From positions 4,139,501 through 4,203,500 of the forward strand of contig OX359265.1 in assembly GCA_947179155.2 (NCBI GenBank): a DNA stretch of 64,000 nucleotides. The letters run 5' to 3'. Position 1 is the stretch's first letter. Each line of letters starts with the position of its first letter. Under the pieces are notes generated by a model, which made no database searches, had not been told where the DNA came from, and saw nothing but the letters and a program-made list of their open reading frames with translations. Positions 11,969 through 24,531 of the stretch are shown piece after piece. A program made the translations under genes and the position numbers. Origin of the DNA: Hedera helix (taxonomy: Eukaryota > Streptophyta > Magnoliopsida > Apiales > Araliaceae).

Positions 11969-14900
11969 TCAAACCACGTTACTATCCAATACACCTTTAA
12001 GAAGATTAAGTCCCTCTGCTGATATACTCCTCCGAAATCGAGTTTGGGGGATCTCTATCCGAGGGGGAGGATCTGGGGAGAAACATACAACTATAACTGT
12101 CAGATTATCACGTGTATCGCGTTTGAGTGCTTCCCTTACCAGCTCTCTTGAGCATCTTTCGGGATCATTGTGCAACATTAATTCCTTCCTCACTGTTGTC
12201 ACAGCACACTGGCTGCTCATTATATCCCAGAGGCCATCACAGCCCATAATCACGAATTCATCCTCTTCGGTTAATAAAGTCTCGTGCAACTCTGGCTCGG
12301 CACTCAAGGGACAAGCAGAACCCTTGGGTCCTTTCATGTGCCAATCTCCGATAGCACGTGCAACAGATAATTGACCATTGAGGTATCCATCATATATGGC
12401 TCCGCCAAGTTTTTCAATTCTTGCTCTTTCAGAAGCGCAATTTGGCTTGTGATCTTTGGACAGCTCTACTGCTCTACCTCGTTTCCCCAGCACAGCTCGA
12501 CAATCCCCAGCATTTGCAACTACCATCATTCTGCAAAGAGTATAACCACATTACTATAATAATCCAACAAAAATTCACTGGACCCTCAGAAAAGACCCTA
12601 CACCATGCATAAACTTAAAGACAACATGGCATTTGACACGTCTATGGAGTGATACTTAGACTAGGACTGTAGTTAGTAACTGAAACAAGTACGCAACGTG
12701 GTAAACGATTATGGAATAAAAGGCAGCAATGTCAATCTACACGAGTGCTATGATATCCAGAATGAAATTCTATATACAATCCAGGTTTCTCCATCACTAG
12801 CGCACGAGCAAACACAGAGACATGCTGGAGCATCCACCAATCGCACCATAACACTCTCCAGCCACACAAAGAATGTCATATATAGCGTGAAATTTCCATT
12901 ACTCCCTATATGTCAAAATATCTCAGGGTTCAGATCCAGTGGGTCCACCAACTTCAAGGTAATAAGCTAGCAACCCAGTACAGTGCTTGGGACCACAATC
13001 ACCTTTTGCATGAATACAGGTAACATCACTGCACCAGATAAAATCCAAATCTAGCAGCATAATCTCGTGTTATTTTTCCTTTGTATTTTTCATAAAAGTT
13101 TCATTTGCTTGCAACGATAATTGCATTAAGTGAAACCTATCTGCTAGTGAAAACTAGGAGCCGCCACTAGTATGTGTTTGCACAAAAAATCTGATGACAA
13201 CGTACCTAGTCCCACTATCTATATCATAATTTCCAATGGGTGAAGACAAATCAAAACCTCTAAATAGCACAGATGCTTACCTTCCAAATATGAGAGCAGT
13301 AAGTGCAGTGGTCCCAGAGGAGATGTCGAGATAACTATCATCTGCAAATGCATGATCAGCTTTCACAAATGCATTCTTAATCGCCTTCTCCAAACAAACA
13401 GGGAAATGAGAGTCCTCAATTATAAACTTGAGGATGTTTTTTCTAATAAATGATGCTGCATCGATACCGCCATGGCCATCAAACACCTGTTGTTGTAGAG
13501 CATTTAAAAGTCAATTCATGGGGGGAAATGGAAAATATAAAAAATTACGTCATGAACTAAAATTTTAATTATACCATAACCTCTCAAAACACTCAATTCA
13601 CGAGCCCAAAAATAGCTACCCCGATCCAAAATAGAGAAAAGTCAAAAGTGTAAAGAAGTGTACCACATATTTCAAAAGATAAAATTCTAACAAGAACTAA
13701 TGCCAATCAAAAGTAACCTTCTACGAATTAATCAGACACCTCCAAGAAATTATAATTATTACTGCCATCAGATCATTCCGAACTACTGTAAATCTTGAGG
13801 ATTTCATTAATATCAGTAATACTACCTCCTTTCACCTCAGCATCACCTTTTCCCCTACGCTTGTATGCAACATCATAAAGTTGATTAGCCATTAATAGCC
13901 ATTCTCACTTCACAAAGGTCAGTTGCAGCCAGTAACTCAAATTACAGTTCAACTCCAATTCAAACCTCATCAAAATTTAATCTTTATTCACTAATTCAAT
14001 TGAGTAACACTTAAATTTAAGTTTCCAATGAACATCAGTCCTATTCAAACAGACCCATAGATTTTACAAAAATATGATTATTCTTACCTCAACTCACAAA
14101 TTAAACTTGCAACCGTGTTTAGTACTACAAACTGCAATCAATGACATAAATACTAAAATCACATAATACTTTGAATAAAACATATTTTAGTCTCCAACTC
14201 TAAGTGCGTAAAATTTCGAAAATAATAGATATAACAAGTTAAACAAAGAAAGTGGCATAATACTTTATCAGTTATTCCAACACATTGATTACTAATTAAT
14301 ATAAGCTTGCCACATAAATTAACCTTTTCTTATAAGGAGGTGAAGATCTAAAGGAATTAGGAAGAACATGCTATGGTAAGAGAGTAAGAAAAGTGGGTTG
14401 GGGGGGGGGGGGGGGGGGGGGGGGGAATATTACATTTTTATTCTTTGGCAACTATCTCGGCCTATGGCCCATCCTGCTGTAACAGCCGAAATGGTTGTGA
14501 ATTTCATTTAGAACTGAGCGGATTTTCACAAACTCGAAACTTGAAAACTTCAAAATGTAGTAGTAAAACAGTGACATGGCGTAGCCTCTTTAATAAATAT
14601 ACGCATGTTATGACACTACGCTTAGAAACAAATCAACTAGTTTTAACTATATCTCAACTAGTTTAATAGTTTTAACTATATCTTTAAGAAAGTTATTCCC
14701 TACGTACCACTTTACAAATAAATGTATTACGTACCAACTAAACAATCCGAAGAAACATATCCCTACCATACTCCGTACCATGAAAAGTAACGTTTTCGGT
14801 TTTGTTCCACATACCGTATTGAACCATAATCCAAGTAACATTGATTTACACTTTCCCAGCAGAAATAATATTGTATGATGAAAATTTCCATTAGGTATAA

Positions 14901-16686
14901 TGCTAGATACTAAAACTTTAACTTGAGAACCAGCAACTGGACACACATTTAATTCCAAGTGACTAGAAAATCTTTTCCTGTCTCTTAGCTATATGTGAAA
15001 TAGTCAAATAAAAGCACTAATTAAATGCCAAGATCAGTGCTGAAGTTCCCATTTAGAGCAAACTCTCAATGAGAGGTGGCAAAACAATAGGAGTATAGTA
15101 ACTGCAAAGCTTGTACACAGGTGAGGACCCAACATATACACCCTTTTATAGAAAAGAAACCACAATGATTACGCTTATCAATACAATGCAAATTCGATAA
15201 TTAATCACCATCGAAGTTATGTCACCCAAATTGTAACAGTAGCAAAAAGTAACACACCCCATAGAATGCTCCTGGGGAAGGGAAACCTGCAGTTGTACTT
15301 GCACCTAATTGTTCAGCAAGATTATCTATACATATGTGCTCATCCTCCATGTATTGCTTCGGACCTTTCTCAGCGCAGCTTCCTGATCGAAGCACAGGCA
15401 AAAAGTCTGATTTTTCATCTGATGGTGATTTAATGCCAAGGACCCCAAAATCAAAATCAGATTCCTGACCAAGTTTAATTAGGAAGTGTTAGTCCAATAA
15501 TTTTAGCCGTACAAGGAAAAAGGTGGGAAAAAAACAAGAAACAAGGTAATTGAGCCTTCCGAATGGAGAGGGCAACCGACGATATCACGTCAACACTGAA
15601 TTATACATATAAAACAAAACTAGTGAAAGCGGACCGGATTCCTTTTATTTTTTGCAAAAATGACCCAAAAAGAATATAACACTTGGAATTTTTGGATTTG
15701 GGATGCTTGTCGCAAAGTTTTGATTTTGGCAACGCAACATAAACATCAGTACCATTACGTCATATGTATTATTACATTGATATTCTTTTTTAAACTGGAG
15801 GCTGGCAAGAAAATGGGTGTTGAGGATTGCACTATTCAAGTCAAAGAGTTATATTATATGTTACAGCCGCCATGAACAATATTCTTTTACGTGAAATAGT
15901 ATGGCTGCAACTGAAAGACTACAAGCAAAATCAGCAACTGTACATGAATTAACCACAATTGGTGTTATTAACCAAGATCTTTCTAGCAAAGTAATTGCAA
16001 TTTTCATGAATGCTTGGTTCAATTAACTTCTACACATACATAAGTGGAAACTGTTAAAATGGTTTGTTTTGAAGCATCCTTTAACATCCGTTAAATCGGA
16101 CAAAACCTTATTCACAGTGCAGTAATATATTGAAGTAAGCTGAAATATAAAATCATTAATATGACGAATTCCTTCCCATCTAACATGGCCAACATTATAG
16201 GAGATAGATTTAAATCAGAGTATGATAAATCTTCACATTTTAATACGTAACATTTTTTGATAAGATGATTGGGGTTCCATGCAATAACCAAATTCAATGC
16301 AATATGAAGTGAACCCAAACTCAAGGAAATAATGGTCTTAGTTCTTCAACTTCAAGGACTTTATCAATTGCTTTGCTTCCGTGAATTTAACAGAAGTTTA
16401 GAACAAAAACTAAACATAAAGTTCCTAACAAACCACAAACAGACAACTAAGAGCTTCAACATCAGCTTGAGACAGTTAAAACATCACGTTTGGATTTGCT
16501 TACCAAATCAACAGTACTCGTTATCGTAGCAGAGCTTATACTATGCCGTGGAGGTCTTCCAGTTGTCATCTGCTTCAAGTCATCTGAATTCTCAGAGATT
16601 TCATCTTTTCTAACAGACACATTATCCTTATTGTTTCCACCTTCTAATACCGTAAATTTAGGCGAGAAACCAGCACCCGCAGCCAT
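11969..16686 (-). CDS. Protein phosphatase 2C, clade G-like, 4 coding exons
   Basis: Minus-strand coding exons are 16504-16686, 15258-15464, 13281-13486 and 11969-12530; 1158 nt, 385 residues, all phases consistent. This is a Mg/Mn-dependent serine/threonine phosphatase. Metal and catalytic motifs are intact: YMEDEH (about residues 99-104), VFDGHGG (131-137), SGTTA in exon 3, CDGLWD (D297) and RDTRDNLTV (340). The N-terminus (about 80 residues) is variable and polar, with no transit peptide. The C-terminal stretch FRRSISAEGLNLLKGVLD matches the PP2C22/27/49 group that includes Arabidopsis PP2CG1 (At2g33700), described as an ABA-dependent positive regulator of salt tolerance; the orthology is from memory. 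Intron 1 is about 1.0 kb and intron 2 about 1.8 kb with a 26-base G run. A leader intron is likely, with its donor near 17508. Confidence 0.92.
14400..14425. repeat. Homopolymer run of 26 G
   Basis: The run lies in intron 2 of the PP2C gene, in an otherwise AT-rich context. On the coding strand it is a 26-base C run. Long G homopolymers are rare in plant genomes and hard to sequence, so the length may not be exact. Confidence 0.9.
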
Positions 16687-17631
16687 ATTTCTTTACAGAT
16701 CATAAACGGAGTCCCTTAAAATAAATCAACCACCTTTCCTAAAAAAGAATGAAAACCGAAAAGGAAATGAAGCAGTTCAAACTCTATCAAAACCTCAATA
16801 CACTCTGCTGGCAAACCAAACCCTGTACATTTAGGTTTGAAACCCAAGCAGCCAAATAGTGTTAATCAAACGAATGAATAATATTAGAAATCCCAAAGGT
16901 TATAATGCTCCAAGTACATAAAAAATGCTGTCCTTTCAGGTTTCAACAAAATTGAAAGAATAATAACCAAGCCTCATCACTTCAATCTTCAATATTCCAC
17001 TAATTCACAACTTCCCAACACTATCAACCCCAAATCAATTCAAAAGTTATACAAATCAAAACTATACAATTTTTCTATCACTTTTAAGAAAATCACCCAT
17101 ACATACCTAACACAGAAACCAATCACAAATCCAAATCCTCCTTAAACCCAGATCAGTTTCAACAACCAAAATCAGATATTTGATCCTACAAACAAAAAAA
17201 ATTATATGTACCGCTACAGAATCCAATAATTCATAAACAAATGAACTAAATAACCAAAAAAAAATGATTCTTTTTCCAAAAATAGAAGAAAAAAATGGAA
17301 ACTTAAAAAGAACAAGAATTTCTCACAGATAAAGAGGATGACTATACTGCTTTTAGCCTTTATGATAGTTGTAACGCATTGAAGAATTAAGAAACCCCAC
17401 AAAGGAAGAACTTCTGTAAGGGAAGTCCAGAGAGAGAAAGATTACAGTTTTGGAGAGAAAAATAGCTAGGACCTAGATTGAACAAAGAGAGAGAATAAAA
17501 AAGGTACCTGCTGCTATACGGTTGATGACCGGCGGTTGCAGGTAATCCGGTCGATTTTGTAGCTATCAGGCGGGAGATTATATGCTGGGACATTGTGGTA
17601 CGCTATTTGTACATTTTCTGGTAGATGGGTA

Positions 17632-17640
17632 GCCACGTGT
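17632..17640 (-). promoter_or_regulatory. ABRE/G-box upstream of the PP2C gene
   Basis: The minus strand reads ACACGTGGC, a full ABA-response element containing the CACGTG G-box, just upstream of the likely transcription start of the PP2C gene (near 17590). A second ACGT core (AACACGT) lies at about 17663-17669. The motif is read directly. ABA control is inferred and fits the reported role of the Arabidopsis clade G enzyme. Confidence 0.55.
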
Positions 17641-18842
17641 TGGTTCTCTGGTCTATACTGCAAACACGTTTAGAGGGCGATGTGAATTTACTTCAGGTAG
17701 GATGGGTAGGTCACTTAGCTAGGCATATTTAGAATTTGGGAAATACGAACAAAAACCGTAAAATAAATTAGCTCTAATAGATTAATCTTATAATTTTATG
17801 TATTATATATTGACTAATTAATAATTCGACAAAAAAAAATTTATAATATACAAAGAAAAGTTGATACGGATATATGCCTTAAGAATATATTTATTTATTT
17901 ATTTATTTATTAGGCTTGATTAGTTAATGATTATTTTTTCATTTTTTAAGGTTCCCTAAATAATCTAGTTTATTAGTGATGGTATTTTGACCTTATTTGA
18001 ATTATGAGTTATTTGAGAGAATTTCTCATAAATAAAATATTTTTCTAACTGTCGTAGAAAATTATATTGCCATTTTATTTGATTTTTAGTTAGAGTGTTG
18101 TGATTATAGTTAATATTATTTTGATAGATTTATGGAGTTTAGGGTTTATGAGTTTTTTCTTTAAATCCTAAATTCCCTTATTAAATCTTATTAATGTAAT
18201 TAGATTTTTCATGATGTAATTAATATTATATTTATATTGTGTTGGTATTTTGTTAGATTTATTGATTTTGGGTTTATGGGCTTCCTTTTCTAAACTCTAA
18301 ATCCTTTTTAATAGATCTTTTTATATTTTGTTGAGCTTAAAGTAAGAATTATATGAGTTTATGAATGAATTCAAGTCCCTTAAATTTTATATTTAATGAG
18401 AATTGAAGAATTTTTCTATGATGGATTTAGAGATACAATTATAATTTTATGATTTGACGATTGAAATTGTGATTGACCCTTTTAGATGACTTTCATGCCC
18501 AAAAAATATGTTTAAGTCCCTTATAGTAGATTTTACTATTTTGAAGTGTTTGAGATTACTTAAGATGACTTATATGCCCATGAGTAACTTATTTTGATAC
18601 TTGGTTTTATTTTTGTCACATGAAAAAATGAATTTTAAAGAAAAAATCAAAAAAATCTTTTAAAATTGAATCAAGTTAGGTTATTTAAATAAATTCTAGG
18701 TTAAAACTGATTCCTTTTTAACAAAAAGATTGCAAAAATAATTTTAAATTTTCATCATCATCTTATAATATAATAAAATATTTTCCAAATTAAAAATAAC
18801 ATTTCTACAAAACTAATGGTTAAAACATTAATTTTCTACAAA

Positions 18843-18893
<51 letters not shown>
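18843..18893. repeat. (AT)n microsatellite
   Basis: About 25 uninterrupted AT units in intergenic DNA. Similar but shorter (TA)n tracts occur at about 32563-32588 and, inside GAPB intron 1, at about 36085-36116. Confidence 0.9.
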
Positions 18894-18896
<3 letters not shown>

Positions 18897-19079
18897 CATT
18901 TTGAGAAGACAATTCCTAAAGAATGATTTTTAAAACCCTAAAAGACACCTCTTTAATAAAAATAGCTTTTCAAAAGACATTTATGAAAATTCAAGTTTTT
19001 AAAATAATGTTAGATCAAAATCCTTTGTCCGTAAGAATAAGGGCTTAAATTACTTTCAAGATAATGCACTCACAATGAA

Positions 19080-19310
19080 CTAGGTGGTTTAAGAGAGGAT
19101 ACTCTAAATTTCTTGTTACTATGGCTTGAAAGGTTTAGGAGACGATATATTATACCTTCTTTTGCATGATGACTCTAGAAAACGATAACTTAGATTTTCT
19201 TTTTACCACGACTTACACGATTTAGGAGATGATACCATATACTTTCTTAGTTTTAACGTCTCAAATTGATTCCAAGAGACGATACCCTAGATCTTCTTGT
19301 ACTACGCGAC
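19080..19310. repeat. Degenerate tandem repeat, unit about 60 bp
   Basis: Four diverged units share the core 'ttaggagacgata' followed by 'agattttc'-like text and a 'tgcatgatgactc'/'tactacgcgactc'-like spacer. The units differ by substitutions and small indels. No coding potential is seen. Confidence 0.45.
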
Positions 19311-20116
19311 TCACCTTGACACAAGACATGAAACATACACTTTTATACTTCTTATTAAGGTAATTTATTTAAACTTTAGGAAAAGTAATAAGAAAGCGGT
19401 AACCGTGTTTCACGAAAGTCAAAGAGTGCTTAACACATTCTCCTCGTTTAAGAAAGCCCCCGAACTTTTGAAATCTCGATTGCGGGTCAATTTTACAGAG
19501 TCGCATATAGGCCATCTCATTTATCAAAATTTAAAAATTTGAATGAGTTGATACATCTATTTAAATATTTACTAACTAGCGACTCTGTCTAATTTACTCA
19601 CCTTAAAATCAAAATTTCAAAACTCTGTCAACATAAGTTGATTTTTTCTCTAAAATCACCCTACCAAGTTTTTAGAAAGAAAAATCACGACATCGACGAC
19701 ACGATAATCGGTATGAACACGATATATAATAATATGGTAAGTGTTGAATGTACACAATTTTTTTTGCCGTAAATAGATCCACATGTTTAACACGATTATA
19801 CGTATGTTTTTAAAATGAATATAATATAATATTATAATTTACCTTAAATATTGTAGTTTCTTAATTACTTTTCAAAAAATATTATCTGGCATTGTGTTAA
19901 ATATATATTTTTGTGATGAATAAATTATATTATTATTCAATAAATAAGAGAATGATATTTATTTTCCTTATAAAAAAAATTAATTGATGTAATAAATGGG
20001 TTAAACGTTTAACATGATTACTAAACAAGTTACTATTAGTGTCAAATATCTTATGAAATCATAGCAGAATAAGGTCCAATGTGTTCTCTCAATAATATCT
20101 TTTTGGGTCATTTTAG

Positions 20117-21023
20117 TTAGTGGTGTACAAAAGCCTGCGGCCCAGTCTTGATCCGCCCTGAGCCCGGCTTGGTCAAAGTTCGGCCTAGTCAGGCTCGACC
20201 CCGCCTGGAGGCCACCAACATACCATATTTTTTTGGCTTAGATCCGGCCTGCCAACAAGCCCGGCTTGGTCTTAGGTCTGGTTTGGCCTAATGCCCAGCC
20301 TAGTTCACCCAAAGCCTGACCCGGTATGTCAATTTTTTTTGTTGCTATTTTAATTCTCCGATTGCAGAGAAAAACTTCCTATTTGTGACAATTTATTCAA
20401 TAAATCAAATAAAATTAACGTCTTTCAATACGTTCATTCATACATATTTGTTTATATACGAATAAAGAAATTCATGAAAACGCATTGAGTAGTGTAATAT
20501 ATAATAATTTTTCTTATTTAGCTAGCAACATATACTTTTTGTAGACCTTTCATTGCAACTTTATTTTAATAAATATTTAGCATAAAAACTAGAAAGTCAT
20601 TTGTAAAATAATAATAATAATAAAAAAAAGAGATACGTTTCATAATTATTATTTTTTATTAATGATAATATAAAATAATATAATATCTTTAAAATTGTAC
20701 AATATTTTAATTCATTATTGTAATTTGTAAGTTGCAACTTGTAAATTGTAATACATTACTTTTAATTGGTACATCAATTAAGTTTAAAATTTTAATTGGT
20801 ATTTTTATAATATTTAAAATTACTAAAAAAAAATTAAATAGACCGAATTGAACTGGCCTAACCCAAGGTCTGGCATGTAAGCCTCAACAAGCTCCCTTTT
20901 CAGGGGCCAAGCCCAGCTTGGCCTGACCTGCAGGCCTAAAGTTAAAGGTCCGACTTAGTCAACGGTTAAGGTCTGGCAGACCCAGGTCGGGCCAAATCAA
21001 GCCAGCCTGTTGTGCATGACTAA
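20117..21023. mobile_element. Non-autonomous TIR element with GC-rich subterminal repeats
   Basis: The left end TTAGTGGTGTACAAAAGCCTG pairs imperfectly with the reverse complement of the right end, TTAGTCATGCACAACAGGCTG. Just inside both ends lie many short GGCCTG/CCCGGC/AGGCC words in both orientations, a subterminal repeat pattern typical of hAT-like or related DNA transposons. The 500-bp core is AT-rich and non-coding. The class is inferred; no clear target duplication was seen. Confidence 0.5.
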
Positions 21024-24000
21024 TTTTTGCTCACCACAGACTCACCTAAAAAGTCATGATTGAAGGTATTATTAATAATAACAATTTTGAATTTTAATAT
21101 ACAAATTCAAAAATTCTATAATAATTAATGTGGAACTGAGGTGTTACAATCTATATACAAGAAACAGATCAATTGGGTCACATTTTATGATGTCAACAAT
21201 TTCTTCTTCTTCTTCTTTACCTATTTTAAAATGGGTATGTGGGTTTTCTTTTTACACATTTGTCACCAAATAGTGTGCATACGGGTATATTAATTTAAGT
21301 ATAATTGTTATTGAAACACTTTACATTATCATCGTTTAAAGATAAGAATCTGTGCACTTAGTTTTTGATAGAATATAAAGTTGTTATATGGAGTCGTCAC
21401 TTCTTTAGCAGGGTGAATATCTTCTCATAACTTAAATATATTCATGACGAAGAAATATTTTGGCTGTACTGCAAAATATGGCGTCATATTTTATATCTTC
21501 AGAAGTGAATTATCCTAACACCTGGATAACTCGGTCAGACTCCCTACCACTTCACATCATGGAGTATTCATCAACATATAAAACTCATTCAAATTGTATT
21601 TTTTTTCTTCTCCTTTTTCCCATTTAGAGACATATTTTGTTTTAAAAAATAGTTTAGGTTTTCCATATATTGAATTTTTTAATTCTTTTTATCTTTTTGG
21701 ATAAAAAATAGGGCAATTTTTTTTTTCCTGATAAGAATAGCTAGTGACAAAAGAAAGCGCTGGACCAACAATCCCGCTCTCCCATTGCGAATGTATTACA
21801 CATAATCATTGGCATCCGCTTCGGAACCCGAACCATCAACTGGAACACAAGGATGAGGCAGAGTGATACTTAGTTGACATTGTATCTAATAAATTATAAA
21901 TTATGACTTCAATACATCTTATTTAGTAAAAAAGACAAATATTCCTTATTCATTATCGGACAATCGTTTATTTACGAATCTCGCGTAAGGTTAATAGTTT
22001 TAATTTCTCACATCATAAAAAATCCTTTCGCTCTGCTTAGCTTTATTGTGACCGGGTATCTTGTGGCTCAACTCTAACCGACGTCGTCGTGTTGAGGGGC
22101 GACAATATGCTATTGGGTGGTGATCCCGCTTATGGGGTGGGTCAAATCAATACGTTATAAAAAAAATATTTGAATATAAATCTCATCAATATCATCGAAA
22201 TCCAATCAATCGAATGGATAGAGAAATACATAGAGTTGAACATAGTAAAATAAGATATTGAAAGATTTTTTTGAAACTTTTGTTTGAATTTATTTTGAAA
22301 AGTTAATCACAGGTTATTCTCTCCTCTCGCTGGGTTAAATAGTTCACAAAACCTTCCTCAACTACTAATGAACCCGAGTAACACAACCTTCGAATGAAGG
22401 GGGAATAAGGGTATTAAGAAAAGGGATTTTCCGATGATCTAAAACCCCAATCCATTTTGGGAGCCAAATGCCTTCAATCTTTACTTTCTCTAGTGAAAAG
22501 GGCCCATTTGATTCATTCCATTTATGAATTAGCCCACTATGAGTTTACTGTATTTAAAAATATGTAAAATTCTATAAGAATACTGTTTATCATTTGTGTT
22601 TTTGTTACAACCTTGATCATGAAATATCGATTATTTGTTGAATCCTGTGAATAGCGTGAAAGTAGGATACTCCAAATTTCATAGTCAAACTTTTTTATAA
22701 AATGTTCTTGATGGGGAAAAAAAAAAAAGTGATCTTATTAAATTGAATTGAGTTTATGAATCTAAGAAATAGTGAGAATTCTTGATCTCTCTCGATTTAA
22801 ATCCAACAAAATACCCAAAACTATGCACAAAGTATGCGGTGAAAAATAGCAATGAAAATTAAATTATTTATAAATTATAAAATTTATAGAAATTTTAATC
22901 TTTATTGATATTTTTCTCGCATTACAAAGTCTCAGGATCGAGACCCTGCTACATCTTTAGGAAACAATAGGCATTTGATCTCTGGGAATCATTTGATTAA
23001 CAATAGCCATGCCATTTGATCTCAAGGAGTCCCATATTATCTATTTGGATTTACATTTTTATTGGTACCATATTTAGCCCAGATAGGTTTTGGGGGATTT
23101 TCTGTCCTTACTGACTATTTCAAAAGGCCAGCCCAGCTCAATGTTCTAGGTGTCTTAAAAAACTATTCTCATTAGCTGATGTGAAGGAAGATTTGCAAAT
23201 AAAATAAGATGGTAAATAATGTCAGAATAAATATATATTTTATTAAAATAATATTTATTAATTTGTCAATATAATTATTATTTTGACATTATCAATGATG
23301 TAAAAAAAAAAGTTGAGATACCAACTCCCGAGGATAGTAAGGATTGTGAATTGGGAAGAAATCTTAAACGGATATAAAGGAGGAAATTAAGGTAAAATTT
23401 AAACATGTAATGATGCACAATAAATCTTACCACCAGGTGGTATTAGTTTAAATAAACTTTGGAGCCTATATACATGACTTGCCTTTTATTTATAACATTT
23501 GATTTTAGAACTTAAATGCACCAGAGTCTCTTTATGGCTCATTTTCAACGAGGATTCATATCTGGAACTATATATAATAAGATAATCGGAGCTTATCAAA
23601 ATTAATTGAGTTATTTAGTTGGTGAACGAGTTAATATCAAATTAATCTAGAGTTTATCATCTCTACTAATATAATGTATATTACGTTCATAATTATATCA
23701 TACTTTTTGTATTTTTGTTATGTTATTCTAAGAATGTACATGCATTTATTAAAGAAATACACAATGATTTTGATATACGTATAACTCTTTAATTACATGT
23801 TTAATGTATTACTACCATTTATAGTATTATTATTTATAGTTAAATTATTATACCAAATATCACACACCATAATTATAAATTTTATTATCGACCCTAACTC
23901 GTGTTACGGAATCTTAACGTAAATTAAGTACTTGTTGCACTAATTGCTTCATTACTGATGGAAATTGCAGGTGTATCAATTTAATTTGGTTTTTAGCATA

Positions 24001-24531
24001 AAGTGGAAACTATAGGGTCGTTCATAGTCGAGGTGGTATATCAATTATTTGCTACTAGTTAAATGATTGTTTTGATCTGCATAATTGAAACGCGTAATCA
24101 GGCCTAGTGGAGTAATAAGGCGAGACAAATATATTACACAAGTGTTTGTATAATTTATAAATAGTAAGGAGGCAATGCATGGATTATTCTGCCACAAGAA
24201 AGAGGCAGGACTTTTTGAAATACAAAAAGAAAAAAAAGCCTTTGATTGTGGAGACTATATTACTTTTGAGCATGTGCTTGCTTGTACTCATCATCTTTAT
24301 CTTCTCCCCATAAAAAAAGGTTAAATTTCAGACAAAGTCGACCAATTTTTCAAAATTGTCCCTTGACTTTTGCAGTACTTAATTTGACATTGATAGAGGA
24401 ATCTATATGCTACTAGGCTCTTGAAAAAAGCAGACATATTACACATCCATCTCATAACATTATTGAATATTGATAGACAAACCTGTCAACCATATTACAC
24501 AGCTTTCTCAATCATTCCATAACCCCATAGC

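Larger units (their letters stand above)
17650..24500. other. Repeat-rich intergenic region without a recognised gene
   Basis: Nearly 7 kb of AT-rich sequence with only short frames that lack codon structure or homology. It holds an (AT)n run at 18843-18893, a degenerate tandem repeat at about 19080-19310, a TIR-bounded element at 20117-21023, and scattered fragments that look like decayed retroelement sequence (for example around 19380-19620 and 21400-22150). No intact transposase, reverse transcriptase or RNA gene was seen. Confidence 0.55.

Noticed and set aside
12123..12612. Plus-strand frames over the PP2C last exon
   Set aside because: Antisense shadows of the conserved phosphatase motifs read on the minus strand.
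14647..14958. 103-codon minus-strand frame
   Set aside because: It lies inside PP2C intron 2, with no recognisable domain and AT-rich composition like the surrounding intron.
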